Below are positions 17,086 to 26,584 of a DNA stretch of 64,000 bases, piece after piece; the stretch's first letter is position 1; each line of letters starts with the position of its first letter. The stretch lies in assembly GCF_022662375.1 (NCBI RefSeq), contig NZ_JAKNQL010000009.1, positions 186,001 through 250,000 of the forward strand. The letters run 5' to 3'. The DNA comes from Pseudomonas sp. CROZ-RG-20F-R04-15 (GTDB lineage Bacteria > Pseudomonadota > Gammaproteobacteria > Pseudomonadales > Pseudomonadaceae). The notes under the pieces were generated by a model, which worked only from the letters and a program-made list of their open reading frames with translations, was not told the DNA's origin and ran no database searches. The position numbers and the translations under genes were made by a program.

Positions 17086-18681
17086 TCACGGGTTTCTCAG
17101 TCGATCGGCGAGGGATGTGGCCAGTTGCGCGGTCAGGCCATACACCGACAATTGCGGGTTGGCGCCGATGCTGGTGGGGAACAGCGAGCCGTCGTGGATC
17201 GACAGATTAGCCAGTTGATGATGCCGGCCGAGACTGTCGGTGACCGCGCTTTTCGGGTCTTCACCCATCGCGCAGCCGCCCATGACATGCGCGCTGCCCA
17301 GACGCGTGCGATACAACTCGAGGCTCAAACCATCGATCAGCGTGCGTGCCTCGGCCAGGGTCTTCACGTAACGGGCGTCGGCGTGCATCGGCATTACCGA
17401 TTTCGCGCCGCCGGCAAACTGGATTTCGGCCATGACATGAAAGGCCCGGCGCAAGCCTTCCCAAGCGTAGGCTGAAACCTGATAGTCGAGCACCGGCGAA
17501 CCATCGCCACGTAATTCGACTGCGCCACCGGTGCTGTCCGGGTGAAAACCGTCACGCATCAAGGCCAGCATGGCGTGGGTGTGTGGCAGGTCAGCCATGT
17601 GTTGCGCACTTTCTTCACCAATGCCACCGAGCAGCGTGGCCGCCAGCGCCGGGTGCAGCGGCGGCACTTCGAGTTTGAAGGCCATCGGCCCGGTGGTGCC
17701 GTCCTTCCACTGGAAATGGTCGGAATAGATCGACTGCGGCGCCCCGTAAAACGGGTTGATGACTTCGTCGAAGCGCGCGGCGGACATGTTCACCGGGTGC
17801 AGGAAGGTGCGTTTTCCCAGGTTTGCATGCGGGTCCGGTGCATCTGAACGCAGCAACAGCGCCGGGCTGTTGATGCCACCGCCGGCCAATACGTAGTGCT
17901 TCGCCTTGATGTTGATTTTGCGCCCGGTCGGTTCGACGCAACGCTCATCCATCGCTACACATTGCAGGCCGGTCACTTTGTCGCCGCTGATCAACAGCTT
18001 CTCCGCGCGAGCGAGATAGAGCAACTCTCCGCCCTTTTCCAGCGTCGCCGGAATCGTGGTGACCATCATCGATTGCTTGGCGTTGGTCGGGCAGCCCATG
18101 CCGCAGTACCCGAGGTTCCAGCAGCCGCGCACATTGCGCGGAATCACATGCCAGCTGTAACCGAGTTGTTCGCAGCCTTTGCGGATCACGTCGTTGTTGG
18201 CGTTGGGCGGGACCATCCATGGCGCAACGCCGAGGCGCTGTTCCATTTTCTCGAACCACGGCGCCATCTCGGCGGGGCTGTGGCCTTTGACGTTGTGTTC
18301 TTTGGCCCAGTGTTCCAGGGTCGGCTCTGGGGTGCGAAAGCTCGAGGTCCAGTTGATCAGCGTGGTGCCGCCAACCGCGCGTCCTTGCAGGATGGTGATT
18401 GCGCCGTCCTTGCTCATGCGGCCGATGCCTTCCTGATAGAGGCTGCTGTAGGCCTTGTCTTCGAGCATTTTGAAATCGGAACTGGTTTTCAGCGGGCCCT
18501 CTTCGATCAGCAGGACTTTGTAGCCGGCAGCGCTGAGGATTTCCGCCGTGGTGCCGCCACCGGCGCCACTGCCGATGATCGCCACGTCAGCTTCAAGACT
18601 CAGGTCGCCGCTCAGTTGTGCGCCGTTATAGGTTTTCCAGCCTCGGGCGAGGCCTTCGCGGAACGGGTCGGGTACGGGCAT
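17086..18681 (-). CDS. GMC-family flavoprotein oxidoreductase
   Basis: 531 residues. FAD-binding GSGAGGGTTAEIL near residue 36, the GMC signature ILQGRAVGGTTLINW near residue 98, and the C-terminal HVMGGCAMG and NPQLSVYGLTAQLATSLADRL motifs. No signal peptide. It resembles the large subunit of membrane-bound alcohol/gluconate dehydrogenases. The gene 91 bp upstream encodes a Tat lipoprotein of the small-subunit type, and calB precedes that, so an alcohol-to-aldehyde-to-acid oxidation module is likely. Substrate not known. Confidence 0.85.
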   Translation of the reverse strand: MPVPDPFREGLARGWKTYNGAQLSGDLSLEADVAIIGSGAGGGTTAEILSAAGYKVLLIEEGPLKTSSDFKMLEDKAYSSLYQEGIGRMSKDGAITILQGRAVGGTTLINWTSSFRTPEPTLEHWAKEHNVKGHSPAEMAPWFEKMEQRLGVAPWMVPPNANNDVIRKGCEQLGYSWHVIPRNVRGCWNLGYCGMGCPTNAKQSMMVTTIPATLEKGGELLYLARAEKLLISGDKVTGLQCVAMDERCVEPTGRKINIKAKHYVLAGGGINSPALLLRSDAPDPHANLGKRTFLHPVNMSAARFDEVINPFYGAPQSIYSDHFQWKDGTTGPMAFKLEVPPLHPALAATLLGGIGEESAQHMADLPHTHAMLALMRDGFHPDSTGGAVELRGDGSPVLDYQVSAYAWEGLRRAFHVMAEIQFAGGAKSVMPMHADARYVKTLAEARTLIDGLSLELYRTRLGSAHVMGGCAMGEDPKSAVTDSLGRHHQLANLSIHDGSLFPTSIGANPQLSVYGLTAQLATSLADRLRNP

Positions 18682-18732
18682 CGATCAGGTTCTCTTTATT
18701 ATTTTTGGATGCAAGGTGTCGCGGCTGGCCCC

Positions 18733-18757
18733 TGTGGGAGCGAGCCTGCTCGCGAAG
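18733..18757. repeat. Single REP copy (family 1)
   Basis: GTGGGAGCGAGCCTGCTCGC inside the calB operon, in the 91-bp gap between the Tat lipoprotein and GMC genes. Confidence 0.85.
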
Positions 18758-18772
18758 GCCGCGCCGCTGATT

Positions 18773-19318
18773 TCAAACGGTCGGTGGGCCGGGATAACCG
18801 CAATGCACCCAGGATTCTGCGCGGGTGTACCAGGCCATCAGCACCATCTGCTGCAGCGAGCTGTGCCCCATGCGCAACAGGCTCAGCGAGCTGTTTTCCC
18901 AGCGATCAAGAAAATGCCGCATTGCCTCGGCACTAGCGTTTTCCCAACTGCCCCAGATACCGGTGAGTGGTCCGCGCGTCACCGCCATACCGAGGACGTC
19001 GAACAGTTGCCGGGTCAGTTTGAGCATCTCCGGCGACAGGTGATCGAGGCTGTAGTCCAACGACTTGAGCGTGCCTTCAACAGCGCTTGGCAGTTTCTCG
19101 GCCGCCACGGCTCCGTCGAGCATCACCGGAATCAGTGCGCGCAGAAACAGCAGATCGCCGTCGCGTAACGAGATAAAACCGTTGGCCGCGACGCTCGACG
19201 AGCAGCCGCTGAGGCTGGCACCGAGTCCGGCAGTGGCGAGAAACGCGGTGGCGCCGAGGCTGAATTTCAGCAGGCCACGGCGGGACAGTGCAGGTGTTTC
19301 GGTCAGGCTTGGGTGCAT
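18773..19318 (-). CDS. Tat-exported lipoprotein, probable small subunit of the GMC oxidoreductase
   Basis: 181 residues. The N-terminus has a twin-arginine signal (SRRGLLKFS), a hydrophobic core and a lipobox-like LSGC, then a helical domain with no cofactor motif. Such small proteins partner with GMC dehydrogenases (gluconate dehydrogenase subunit 3-like) and may carry the folded flavoprotein across the membrane by hitch-hiking. It starts 29 bp after calB and ends 91 bp before the GMC gene. Assignment rests on context and the signal. Confidence 0.75.
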   Translation of the reverse strand: MHPSLTETPALSRRGLLKFSLGATAFLATAGLGASLSGCSSSVAANGFISLRDGDLLFLRALIPVMLDGAVAAEKLPSAVEGTLKSLDYSLDHLSPEMLKLTRQLFDVLGMAVTRGPLTGIWGSWENASAEAMRHFLDRWENSSLSLLRMGHSSLQQMVLMAWYTRAESWVHCGYPGPPTV

Positions 19319-19347
19319 TGTTTTTATTACCCGGCGGTGACGAAGGT

Positions 19348-20778
19348 TTAGCGAATGAACAGCTTCTGGATCAGCTTCTGAATCGATGTGCCGTAGGGCG
19401 GGTAAATCAGTCTGGCTGCGTTGAAGCGCTGTTTAATCAGCACGCCTTTGGCTTTGCTGAAGGTCAGGAAGCCTTCGTGGCCGTGGTAGTGGCCCATGCC
19501 GGAAGGGCCGACGCCGCCAAAGGGCATATCGTCCTGGGCCACATGCAGCAGCGTGTCGTTCAGGCAGACGCCGCCGGAATGGGTTTCGTGCAGCACACGG
19601 TTTTGTTCGCGTTTGTCGTAGCCAAAGTAGTAAAGAGCCAGAGGTCGTGGCCGCTGATTGATGTAAGCAAATGCCTGTTCCAGATCCTGATACGGCACGA
19701 TTGGCAGCAACGGGCCGAAGATTTCGTCCTGCATCACCGTCATCTCGTCGCTGACATTCAGCAGCACGCTGTGTGGCATGCGCCGGCCCTGACCTTGTTC
19801 GAACAGCGGAATCAACAGCGCGCCCTTGCTGGTCGCGTCGCTGACGTAGCCGTTGAGTCGCGCCAGTTGGCGTTCGTTGATGATCGCCGTGTAGTCCGGA
19901 TTGTCGGCGAGTGTCGGATAAAAACCCTGCACGGCCTGGCGATAGGCTTCGACGAAAGCGCCGACCCGATCTTCCGGCACCAGCACGTAATCCGGGGCGA
20001 CGCAGGTCTGCCCGGCGTTGAGGGTTTTACCGAAGGCGATGCGTTCGGCGGCATCCTTGAGCGGGACATCGCGGGAGACGATGGCCGGCGACTTGCCGCC
20101 CAGTTCCAGGGTGACCGGGGTGAGGTTTTCGGCGGCGGCGCGCATCACGTGTTTGCCGATGCTGGTGGCGCCGGTAAACAGCAAGTGGTCGAAGCGCAAA
20201 CGGGAAAACGCCACGCCGATGTCGGCCTCACCGAGCACCACGCAGACCAGGTCTTCGGGGAAAATTCGCGCCAGCAACTCTTTCATCAACAAGCCGGTGG
20301 CCGGGGTCGATTCGCTCAATTTGAGCATCACCCGGTTGCCCGCCGCCAAGGCGCCGACCAGCGGGCCGACGGCCAGATACAACGGGTAATTCCACGGCAC
20401 GATGACACCCACCACGCCCAATGGCTGATAGACCACTTTTGCCGAAGCGGGCTGGAACGCCATACCGACCTTGCGCCGCGAGGCTTTCATCCAGCCTTTG
20501 AGATGACGGCTGGCGTAATGAATGCCGTGCAGGCTTGGCATCAGCTCGGCGAGCAGGGTTTCATCGGCGCTGCGATGGCTGAAATCGGCGCTGATCGCCT
20601 CGATCAATGCCTGGCGTTCATTGCTCAACAAATCGCTCAACGCTTTCAGCCATTGCTGGCGCTGGGCGGCGGGCGGCATTGGGTTGGCGGCATACGCGGC
20701 CCGCTGCGCCTCGAACAACCTGTCCAGCTCCGCCAGGGGTTGTTGCAGCGTTTGCAGGTAAGCAATGTCGGCAGTCAT
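19348..20778 (-). CDS. calB: Coniferyl aldehyde dehydrogenase
   Basis: 476-residue NAD(P)-dependent aldehyde dehydrogenase. Visible: PWNYPLYLAVGPLVGALAAG, the cofactor motif FTGATSIGKHVM, the catalytic Glu in LELGGKSP and Cys in NAGQTCVAPDY. The C-terminal hydrophobic/basic tail (PPYGTSIQKLIQKLF) is typical of the coniferyl aldehyde/long-chain aldehyde group and may touch the membrane. First gene of an operon with the Tat lipoprotein and GMC oxidoreductase; divergent from a TetR regulator that probably controls it. Confidence 0.85.
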   Translation of the reverse strand: MTADIAYLQTLQQPLAELDRLFEAQRAAYAANPMPPAAQRQQWLKALSDLLSNERQALIEAISADFSHRSADETLLAELMPSLHGIHYASRHLKGWMKASRRKVGMAFQPASAKVVYQPLGVVGVIVPWNYPLYLAVGPLVGALAAGNRVMLKLSESTPATGLLMKELLARIFPEDLVCVVLGEADIGVAFSRLRFDHLLFTGATSIGKHVMRAAAENLTPVTLELGGKSPAIVSRDVPLKDAAERIAFGKTLNAGQTCVAPDYVLVPEDRVGAFVEAYRQAVQGFYPTLADNPDYTAIINERQLARLNGYVSDATSKGALLIPLFEQGQGRRMPHSVLLNVSDEMTVMQDEIFGPLLPIVPYQDLEQAFAYINQRPRPLALYYFGYDKREQNRVLHETHSGGVCLNDTLLHVAQDDMPFGGVGPSGMGHYHGHEGFLTFSKAKGVLIKQRFNAARLIYPPYGTSIQKLIQKLFIR

Positions 20779-20813
20779 GGTCTGCTCCGGATTTATTGTA
20801 GTGATGAACTTTT

Positions 20814-20829
20814 TAGAGTCTATGCTCTA
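20814..20829. promoter_or_regulatory. Palindrome between calB and the TetR gene, possible operator
   Basis: TAGAG-TCTATG-CTCTA in the 146-bp divergent gap, 36 bp before calB. Position and symmetry suit a TetR-family operator acting on calB and perhaps on its own gene; binding is not shown. Confidence 0.45.
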
Positions 20830-20924
20830 GAAAGTCAAATGACTTCCCTGCACAGCAGTGTTTTATCCATTTCCGGTTAGGTCGTAAGATGCCCCCCAAC
20901 GCACTCTGAATTAAAGCTCAAGCC

Positions 20925-21596
20925 ATGGCCCCACGAATAAAAACCAGCGAGCGTATCGTGCTGAACAGCCTTGAGCTGTTCAATCAGCAGGGCGAGCGCA
21001 GCATCAGCACCAATCACATTGCCGCCCATATGGAGATTTCTCCGGGCAACCTGTACTACCACTTCCCCAACAAGCAGGCGATCATCGCCGTGTTGTTCAG
21101 TGAGTACGAAAGCCTTGTGGACAGCTTTCTGCGCCCGCCGCAGGGGCGTGCGGCGACCGTCGAAGACAAGCGTTTCTATCTCAAGGAACTGCTCTCGGCG
21201 ATGTGGCGTTACCGCTTTCTGCACCGTGATCTCGAGCATCTGCTCGACAGCGATCCAGAGCTGGCCGCCCGTTATCGGCGCTTCTCCCAACGCTGCGTGA
21301 TTCAGGGCGCGGCGATCTACGAAGGTTTTGTCGCCGCCGGGATTCTCGATATGGACCGCGTGCAGATCGAATCCCTGACCCTCAACGCCTGGATCATCCT
21401 GACATCCTGGGTGCGCTTCCTGTGCACCACCCGCGAAAACTCCAACCACCTCAGTGAGCAGGCCATTAAACGTGGCGTGTACCAGGTGCTGGTGCTGGAA
21501 GCCGGGTTTGTCACCGAGCAGGCGCGTGACGAGGTCAATGCGTTGTTCGAGGAGTTCTACGTGCCGCTGGCCCAGGCCCTTGAAGACGTGAAATAA
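20925..21596 (+). CDS. TetR/AcrR family regulator
   Basis: 223 residues. N-terminal helix-turn-helix: TSERIVLNSLELFNQQG, then ISTNHIAAHMEISPGNLYYHFPNKQAIIAVLF, the classic TetR pattern. The C-terminal domain is all-helical and matches no ligand class I can name. Divergent from the calB operon, which it likely represses, with a palindrome in between. Followed 32 bp later by the sulfurtransferase gene. Confidence 0.88.
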   Translation: MAPRIKTSERIVLNSLELFNQQGERSISTNHIAAHMEISPGNLYYHFPNKQAIIAVLFSEYESLVDSFLRPPQGRAATVEDKRFYLKELLSAMWRYRFLHRDLEHLLDSDPELAARYRRFSQRCVIQGAAIYEGFVAAGILDMDRVQIESLTLNAWIILTSWVRFLCTTRENSNHLSEQAIKRGVYQVLVLEAGFVTEQARDEVNALFEEFYVPLAQALEDVK

Positions 21597-21628
21597 ACCG
21601 TTCTGTTGAAATCCCTCAGGAGCCCGCT

Positions 21629-22483
21629 ATGCCGATTGCGCAACTGATCAGCCCCGAAGCACTGGATGCCCGCAAGGCGCAGCCGGGGCTGGTGATTCTC
21701 GATTGTCGTTTTGCCCTCGAAGACCCGGACTACGGCCAGCGCAGCTATGCCGAAGGGCACATTGCCGGGGCGAGCTTCGCTGATCTTGAGCGTGACCTCA
21801 GCGGCACTGTGGTCAAAGGCGTGACCGGGCGTCATCCACTGCCCGAGCCGGCGGCGCTGATCGAGCGTCTGCAAGCCTGGGGCATCAACAATGACAGCGA
21901 AGTGGTTCTGTATGACGACGGTCCCGGTGCCTATGCCGCGCGGGCATGGTGGTTGCTGGCGTGGTTGGGCAAGCGCGACGGCGTGTTCATTCTCGATGGC
22001 GGGCTCAAGGCCTGGCACGCGGCGGGGTTGCCGCTGAGTCTGGATGCGTCGACGGTTGCGCGTGGCAACTTCAGTGGTCAACCGGACATGAGCTTGCTGA
22101 TCAGCGCCGAAAAATTGCAAAAGCGTCTTGGCCAGCATGGGTTGACCTTGATCGATGCCCGCGCCTTACCGCGCTTCAAGGGTGAAGTGGAACCGATCGA
22201 TCCGGTGGCCGGGCACATTCCCGGTGCGCAGTGCGCGGCGTTCACCGATAACCTCGGCAGCGATGGGCGATTCCTGCCGGCGGAGCAACTCAAGCAGCGT
22301 TTTGCCGCGAAGCTCGGCGAGCGTTCGCCAGCGGATCTGGTGGCTTATTGCGGTTCTGGCGTGACGGCGTGTCACAACCTGTTCGCGTTGGGTCTGGCTG
22401 GATATCCGCTGGGCTCGTTGTATGCCGGGTCGTGGAGTGAGTGGATCAATGAGCCTTCGCGCGGTATCGCCACCGGCGAATAA
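21629..22483 (+). CDS. sseA: 3-mercaptopyruvate sulfurtransferase (rhodanese family)
   Basis: 284 residues with two rhodanese domains. The inactive N-terminal domain ends near residue 145; the C-terminal domain has the active-site loop CGSGVTAC with Cys241, the CG-S/T-GVT signature of mercaptopyruvate sulfurtransferases rather than thiosulfate rhodaneses. It transfers sulfur from 3-mercaptopyruvate to cyanide or thiols, relevant in cyanide-tolerant pseudomonads. AGGAG precedes the ATG. Confidence 0.9.
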   Translation: MPIAQLISPEALDARKAQPGLVILDCRFALEDPDYGQRSYAEGHIAGASFADLERDLSGTVVKGVTGRHPLPEPAALIERLQAWGINNDSEVVLYDDGPGAYAARAWWLLAWLGKRDGVFILDGGLKAWHAAGLPLSLDASTVARGNFSGQPDMSLLISAEKLQKRLGQHGLTLIDARALPRFKGEVEPIDPVAGHIPGAQCAAFTDNLGSDGRFLPAEQLKQRFAAKLGERSPADLVAYCGSGVTACHNLFALGLAGYPLGSLYAGSWSEWINEPSRGIATGE

Positions 22484-22491
22484 TCAATACC

Positions 22492-22580
22492 TGTGGGAGC
22501 GAGCCTGCTCGCGAAGGCGTCCTGTCAGCCACTATTTCTTGGACTGACACACCGCTTTCGCGAGCAAGCTCGCTCCCACA
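22492..22580. repeat. REP doublet (family 1)
   Basis: Inverted pair of the GTGGGAGCGAGCCTGCTCGC core between the convergent sseA and AraC-type genes. Confidence 0.9.
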
Positions 22581-22584
22581 TTGG

Positions 22585-23427
22585 TTATTCGTTGTCTGAA
22601 GGAAATTGTCGGGCACTGCGATACGCGGCTGGCCCGACACCATAAGCCTGCTTGAACTGCCGGCTCAAATGGCTCTGGTCGGCAAACCCCAATTGTGTGG
22701 CGACCTCCACGGGCAGGCAGCCATGTTGCAGAAGTGCGCGCGCCTGAGCGATGCGTTGCTGCATCAGCCAAGTGTGCGGCGGCATGCCGGTAGCGCGGCG
22801 GAACACCCGGGCGAAATGGAACGGCGATAGATTGACCGCCGCCGCCAGTTCTTCCAGTGATGGTGGCGCCGCCAGTTGCGCGTGCAACAATTCTTTGCCT
22901 AACAGCACCGCGCGGTGTTCTTTGCCGGCCCGACCGGGCACCGGCACTGCCGCATGGCGCTGCAACAGCAGCAACATCATTTCGCGCCACACCGTTTGCT
23001 GCTGCAGCGCGGTGGCCGGGCTTTCGAGCAGGCGGTGCAACTGCGCAAAGCCGTTGACCAGATCCGGATCCCTATACAGCGTGGCGCCGAACGCCGGCAG
23101 GTTGGTGGTGGACAGCTCCAGCTCATCCAGCAGTGAAACGATTTGCGAGGTGTCGGGATAAAACGCCCGGTACAGCCAGCCGTCCTCGGTACCTTTGTGC
23201 CCGGTGTGCAGCTCATCGGGATTGATCAGTACCAGCGTGCCGCTGCCGGCCAGATGCTCGGCGCCGCGATAACGGTAGCGCTGGGCACCGGCCATGATCA
23301 TGCCGATCACGAAGCCGTCGTGCACATGAGGGGCGAAACGCTGCTCGATGTAGCGCGCCGACAACAATTCGACCCCGGCCAGCGGCGCGGTTTGCCAGAA
23401 TCGGATCGACTCGCCCTGATCGCTCAT
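22585..23427 (-). CDS. AraC family transcriptional regulator
   Basis: 280 residues from the ATG at 23427, which overlaps the hydrolase stop as ATGA; an ATG seven codons earlier is possible. N-terminal cupin-like sensor (FAPHVHDGFVIGMI, INPDELHTG) and a C-terminal double helix-turn-helix (SLEELAAAVNLSPFHFARVFRRATG and VATQLGFADQSHLSRQFKQAYG). Members of this type often control amino-acid exporters; no such target lies next to it. Last gene of the M16/rsmD/yheT run. Confidence 0.87.
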   Translation of the reverse strand: MSDQGESIRFWQTAPLAGVELLSARYIEQRFAPHVHDGFVIGMIMAGAQRYRYRGAEHLAGSGTLVLINPDELHTGHKGTEDGWLYRAFYPDTSQIVSLLDELELSTTNLPAFGATLYRDPDLVNGFAQLHRLLESPATALQQQTVWREMMLLLLQRHAAVPVPGRAGKEHRAVLLGKELLHAQLAAPPSLEELAAAVNLSPFHFARVFRRATGMPPHTWLMQQRIAQARALLQHGCLPVEVATQLGFADQSHLSRQFKQAYGVGPAAYRSARQFPSDNE

Positions 23428-24419
23428 GTGGGCAGGCTGGCCAGCCATTGCGGGATGCGGCGTTCGAGGTAGTAGCCGGGTTGGCGCACTGAGCCGTCGA
23501 CGAAACCGACGTGACCGCCGCGTGGCTGCAACTCAAATGCGGTTGAGGCCGACAGTTCACTGGCCTGGGGCAAGCTGTGCGGGAATACGAATGGATCGTC
23601 CGCCGCCTGAATGATCAGCGTCGGGGTGCGGATCTCTCCGAGGAAATAGCGGCTCGATGCGCGCCGGTAGTAATCCTCGGCATCGTTGAAACCATGTAGC
23701 GGCGCGGTCACCCGGCCATCGAAATCCCAGAACGTACGCATGTTTTCCAGCGAGCCAAGCGCTGCCAGTGCCGCAAGGCCGTCCTCGCGACCGTCATGCT
23801 GGAACTGCCGTTGCTTGTTCTTGATGTAGGCGACCATCTCGCGCATGAAGTGCGCCTGATAGACCTTGGAAAAGCCCTGGCCGATCCGGTCGGCGCATTG
23901 ATCGAGCCGAAACGGCACCGACACCGCCACAGCGCCGAGCACACCACTGGCGCTGCCGGTTTCGCCCAAATGCTTGAGCAACACGTTGCCGCCGAGGGAA
24001 TAACCGACGGCATACAACGGCGCCAACGGACGTTTGGCGCGCAGGTGCCTGATGGTTTCAGCGAGGTCTTCGCTGGCACCGGAGTGGTAGCTGCGCGGCA
24101 GCAGATTCGGTTCGCCCGAGCAGCCGCGCCAGTTCAGCGCGACACTGGCCCAGCCTTGATCGGCCAAGGTTTTTTGGATACCCGCTACATAAGGCGAATT
24201 GGACGAGCCGGTCAGCCCATGCAGCACCAGCACCAGTGGCGCATCGGCGGTGTGCGGGCCGTGCCAGTCGAGGTCGAGAAAGTCGCCATCCTCAAGCCAC
24301 AGGCGTTCGCGTTCACGTTCGATATGCACGGTTTTGCGCCACAGCGGCCCCCACAAGGTTTGCAGGTGCGGATTGCCGAGGCCGAGGGCGGGGGTGAAGC
24401 GTTCTGAAGAGGCGGACAC
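23424..24419 (-). CDS. YheT-type alpha/beta hydrolase
   Basis: 331 residues. Starts with the family signature LGLGNPHLQTLWGPL; nucleophile elbow VGYSLGGNVLLK; oxyanion region LVLVLHGLTGSSNSPY; the acid Asp in QAADDPFVF and the His in PRGGHVGFVDG. Putative short-chain esterase/hydrolase of unknown natural substrate. Starts 63 bp after rsmD and overlaps the AraC-type gene by 4 bp. Confidence 0.88.
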   Translation of the reverse strand: MSASSERFTPALGLGNPHLQTLWGPLWRKTVHIERERERLWLEDGDFLDLDWHGPHTADAPLVLVLHGLTGSSNSPYVAGIQKTLADQGWASVALNWRGCSGEPNLLPRSYHSGASEDLAETIRHLRAKRPLAPLYAVGYSLGGNVLLKHLGETGSASGVLGAVAVSVPFRLDQCADRIGQGFSKVYQAHFMREMVAYIKNKQRQFQHDGREDGLAALAALGSLENMRTFWDFDGRVTAPLHGFNDAEDYYRRASSRYFLGEIRTPTLIIQAADDPFVFPHSLPQASELSASTAFELQPRGGHVGFVDGSVRQPGYYLERRIPQWLASLPT

Positions 24420-24482
24420 GATGGTTCTCGATGCAGAGCGGCGACCCCATTGGAAGGGACGCCGCTGATTCAGACCGGTCGG

Positions 24483-25097
24483 TTAACCGGCGATCTCTGC
24501 CGTACGTTGCCACAGCGCGTAGTAAACCCGGCCGGATTTCTGTTCGCGGTGCAGGCGCCAGTTGCCCGGCAGGCCCAGCGTCGATGGCGCCGTTTCGCTT
24601 TCAGTGTAGATCCACGAGTCGGGGGCCAGCCACTGACGCTCTTCGAGCAAGGTGCAAACGGCCGGCAGCAGGTTCTGATTGAACGGCGGGTCGAGGAATA
24701 CCAGGTCGAACGGGCTGGCGGTCTGGGTTTCCAGATAACGCAGGGCATCAGCCGTTTGTACCTGACCGTTGGTGCAGCGCAGGGTGCCGAGGTGTTCTTT
24801 CAGGCTGGACACCGCAATGTTGCTGGCATCCAGCGCCTGACCCATGGCCGCGCCACGGGACAATGCTTCGAGAAACAGCGCGCCGCTGCCGGCGAACGGA
24901 TCAAGCACCTTAGCCCCTTCAACGTACGGTGCGAGCCAGTTGAACAAGGTTTCACGCACGCGATCCGGCGTCGGGCGCAGGCCCGGCGCGTCGGGGAAGC
25001 TCAGCTTGCGGCTGCGCCATTGGCCGCCAATGATGCGCAACTGGTTCACACCGTTGTGAACGTTGTGCGCAGGTTTCTTAGGGGAACGAGTCGCCAT
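24483..25097 (-). CDS. rsmD: 16S rRNA (guanine-966-N2)-methyltransferase
   Basis: 204 residues. SAM motif VLDPFAGSGALFLEALSRGA and catalytic motif LDPPFN (the NPPF/Y box) define the N2-guanine methyltransferase; RPTPDRVRETLFNWL is the RsmD signature. Methylates G966 of 16S rRNA. Its ATG shares one base with the stop of the M16 peptidase gene. Confidence 0.95.
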   Translation of the reverse strand: MATRSPKKPAHNVHNGVNQLRIIGGQWRSRKLSFPDAPGLRPTPDRVRETLFNWLAPYVEGAKVLDPFAGSGALFLEALSRGAAMGQALDASNIAVSSLKEHLGTLRCTNGQVQTADALRYLETQTASPFDLVFLDPPFNQNLLPAVCTLLEERQWLAPDSWIYTESETAPSTLGLPGNWRLHREQKSGRVYYALWQRTAEIAG

Positions 25098-26584
25098 TAA
25101 TGCTCCGGAACCCCGAGCGGTTGCTCGGCAGGTTTATCAGATGGGGCCGGTAACGGCTTTTGCGGCACGGTTGGACCCGCGGTGACGATGACCATTTTGT
25201 CCGTGCTCAGGTGTTTGTTCAGGGCGTCGCGGACTTGTTCCACGGTCAGGCTTTGCGACTGACGCATGAAATCATCCAGGTAGCTCAGCGGCAGATTATA
25301 GAAGCCCATCGCGCCGAGTTGGCCGACGATATCGGCATTGCTCGCAGTGGACAGCGGGAAGCTGCCGGCGAGTTCGCGTTTGGCGTCGTCGAGTTCTTTC
25401 TGCGTCGGCCCGGTTTTCAGATAGTCGGCGAGTACGTCCTGCACCAGTTTCAGGGTGCCTTCGCTCATTTCCGCGCGGGTCTGCAGGTTGATCATGAACG
25501 GGCCACGCGCCTGCATCGGGCTGAAAGCCGAGTACACGCCGTAGGTCAGGCCGCGTTTCTCGCGCACTTCGCTCATCAGGCGTGTGCCGAAACCACCGCC
25601 ACCGAGTATCTGGTTGCCCATCGACAGCGCCGCGTAATCCGGGTCGTCACGGTCGATGCCCAGTTGCGCGAGCATCAGGTTGGTCTGCTTCGACGGGAAT
25701 TCGATATGGCCAGTGCTGGCCTTCGGTTCCTGCGGCTGCGCGATCTTCGCCAGCGCCGGGCCTTTCGGCAGGGCAGAAGAGACCTGATTGGCAATCGCCT
25801 CGGCTTCTGCGCGAGACAAGTCACCGACCAGCGCGATCACCACGTTGCCAGCGGCGTAGGCCTTGGCGTGGAACTCGCGCAGTTGCGTGAGGGTAATCTT
25901 CGGCACGCTTTGCGGGTTGCCGTCGCTCGAATGCGCGTACGGATGATCGCCATACAGACGCTTCATCAGCTCGAGGCTGGCGAGTTTGCCGGGGTTCTGT
26001 TTCTGGTATTCGAAACCGGCGAGCAGCTGGTTCTTGATGCGCGCGAACGAGTCGGCCGGGAACGTCGGTTTGCCGACCACTTCCGCGAACAGCTTCAGTG
26101 CCGGTTCACGCTTGTCGGCAGCACTCAGGCTGCGCAGCGAGGCCAGCGCCATGTCCTTGAAAGCGCCGTTGCCGAAATCCGCACCGAGGCCTTCGAAGCC
26201 TTGCGCGATAGCGCCGACGTCTTTACCGGCGACACCTTCGTTGAGCATTGCGTTGGTCAGCACCGCCAGACCCGATGCGCTGCCGTCCTGGCTGCTGCCG
26301 GCGGCGAAGATCAGGCGCATGTCGAACATCGGCAGCTCATGGGCTTCGACGAACAATACTTTGGCGCCTTCGGCGGTGTTCCAGGTTTGCACGTCGAGTT
26401 TGCGGCTGGCCGGGGCCTTGCCGTCGAGTTCGGTCAGTGATTGCAGCTTCTGGCTGGTCTTGGCGTTGTCGAGGGCTTCGCTGGCATTGCTGTCAGCGCC
26501 CGGCGACAGGTACAGCGCGGCAGAGCCGATCACCGCCACGGCAATCAGGCCGAGTAGCAGGCGTGGGGATTTGCGCTTACTCAT
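25097..26584 (-). CDS. M16 family peptidase-like protein, probably non-catalytic
   Basis: 495 residues with one N-terminal membrane anchor or signal (LLLGLIAVAVIGSAALYL). Two M16 domains are recognisable, but where active members have HxxEH this protein reads GLAVLTNAMLNEG, so the zinc site is lost. The R/Y pair motif is present late (GGGFGTRLMSEVREKRGLTYGVYS). It overlaps the catalytic M16 gene by 8 bp; the two probably form an active/inactive heterodimer in the periplasm, as in other M16B pairs. Confidence 0.85.
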   Translation of the reverse strand: MSKRKSPRLLLGLIAVAVIGSAALYLSPGADSNASEALDNAKTSQKLQSLTELDGKAPASRKLDVQTWNTAEGAKVLFVEAHELPMFDMRLIFAAGSSQDGSASGLAVLTNAMLNEGVAGKDVGAIAQGFEGLGADFGNGAFKDMALASLRSLSAADKREPALKLFAEVVGKPTFPADSFARIKNQLLAGFEYQKQNPGKLASLELMKRLYGDHPYAHSSDGNPQSVPKITLTQLREFHAKAYAAGNVVIALVGDLSRAEAEAIANQVSSALPKGPALAKIAQPQEPKASTGHIEFPSKQTNLMLAQLGIDRDDPDYAALSMGNQILGGGGFGTRLMSEVREKRGLTYGVYSAFSPMQARGPFMINLQTRAEMSEGTLKLVQDVLADYLKTGPTQKELDDAKRELAGSFPLSTASNADIVGQLGAMGFYNLPLSYLDDFMRQSQSLTVEQVRDALNKHLSTDKMVIVTAGPTVPQKPLPAPSDKPAEQPLGVPEH

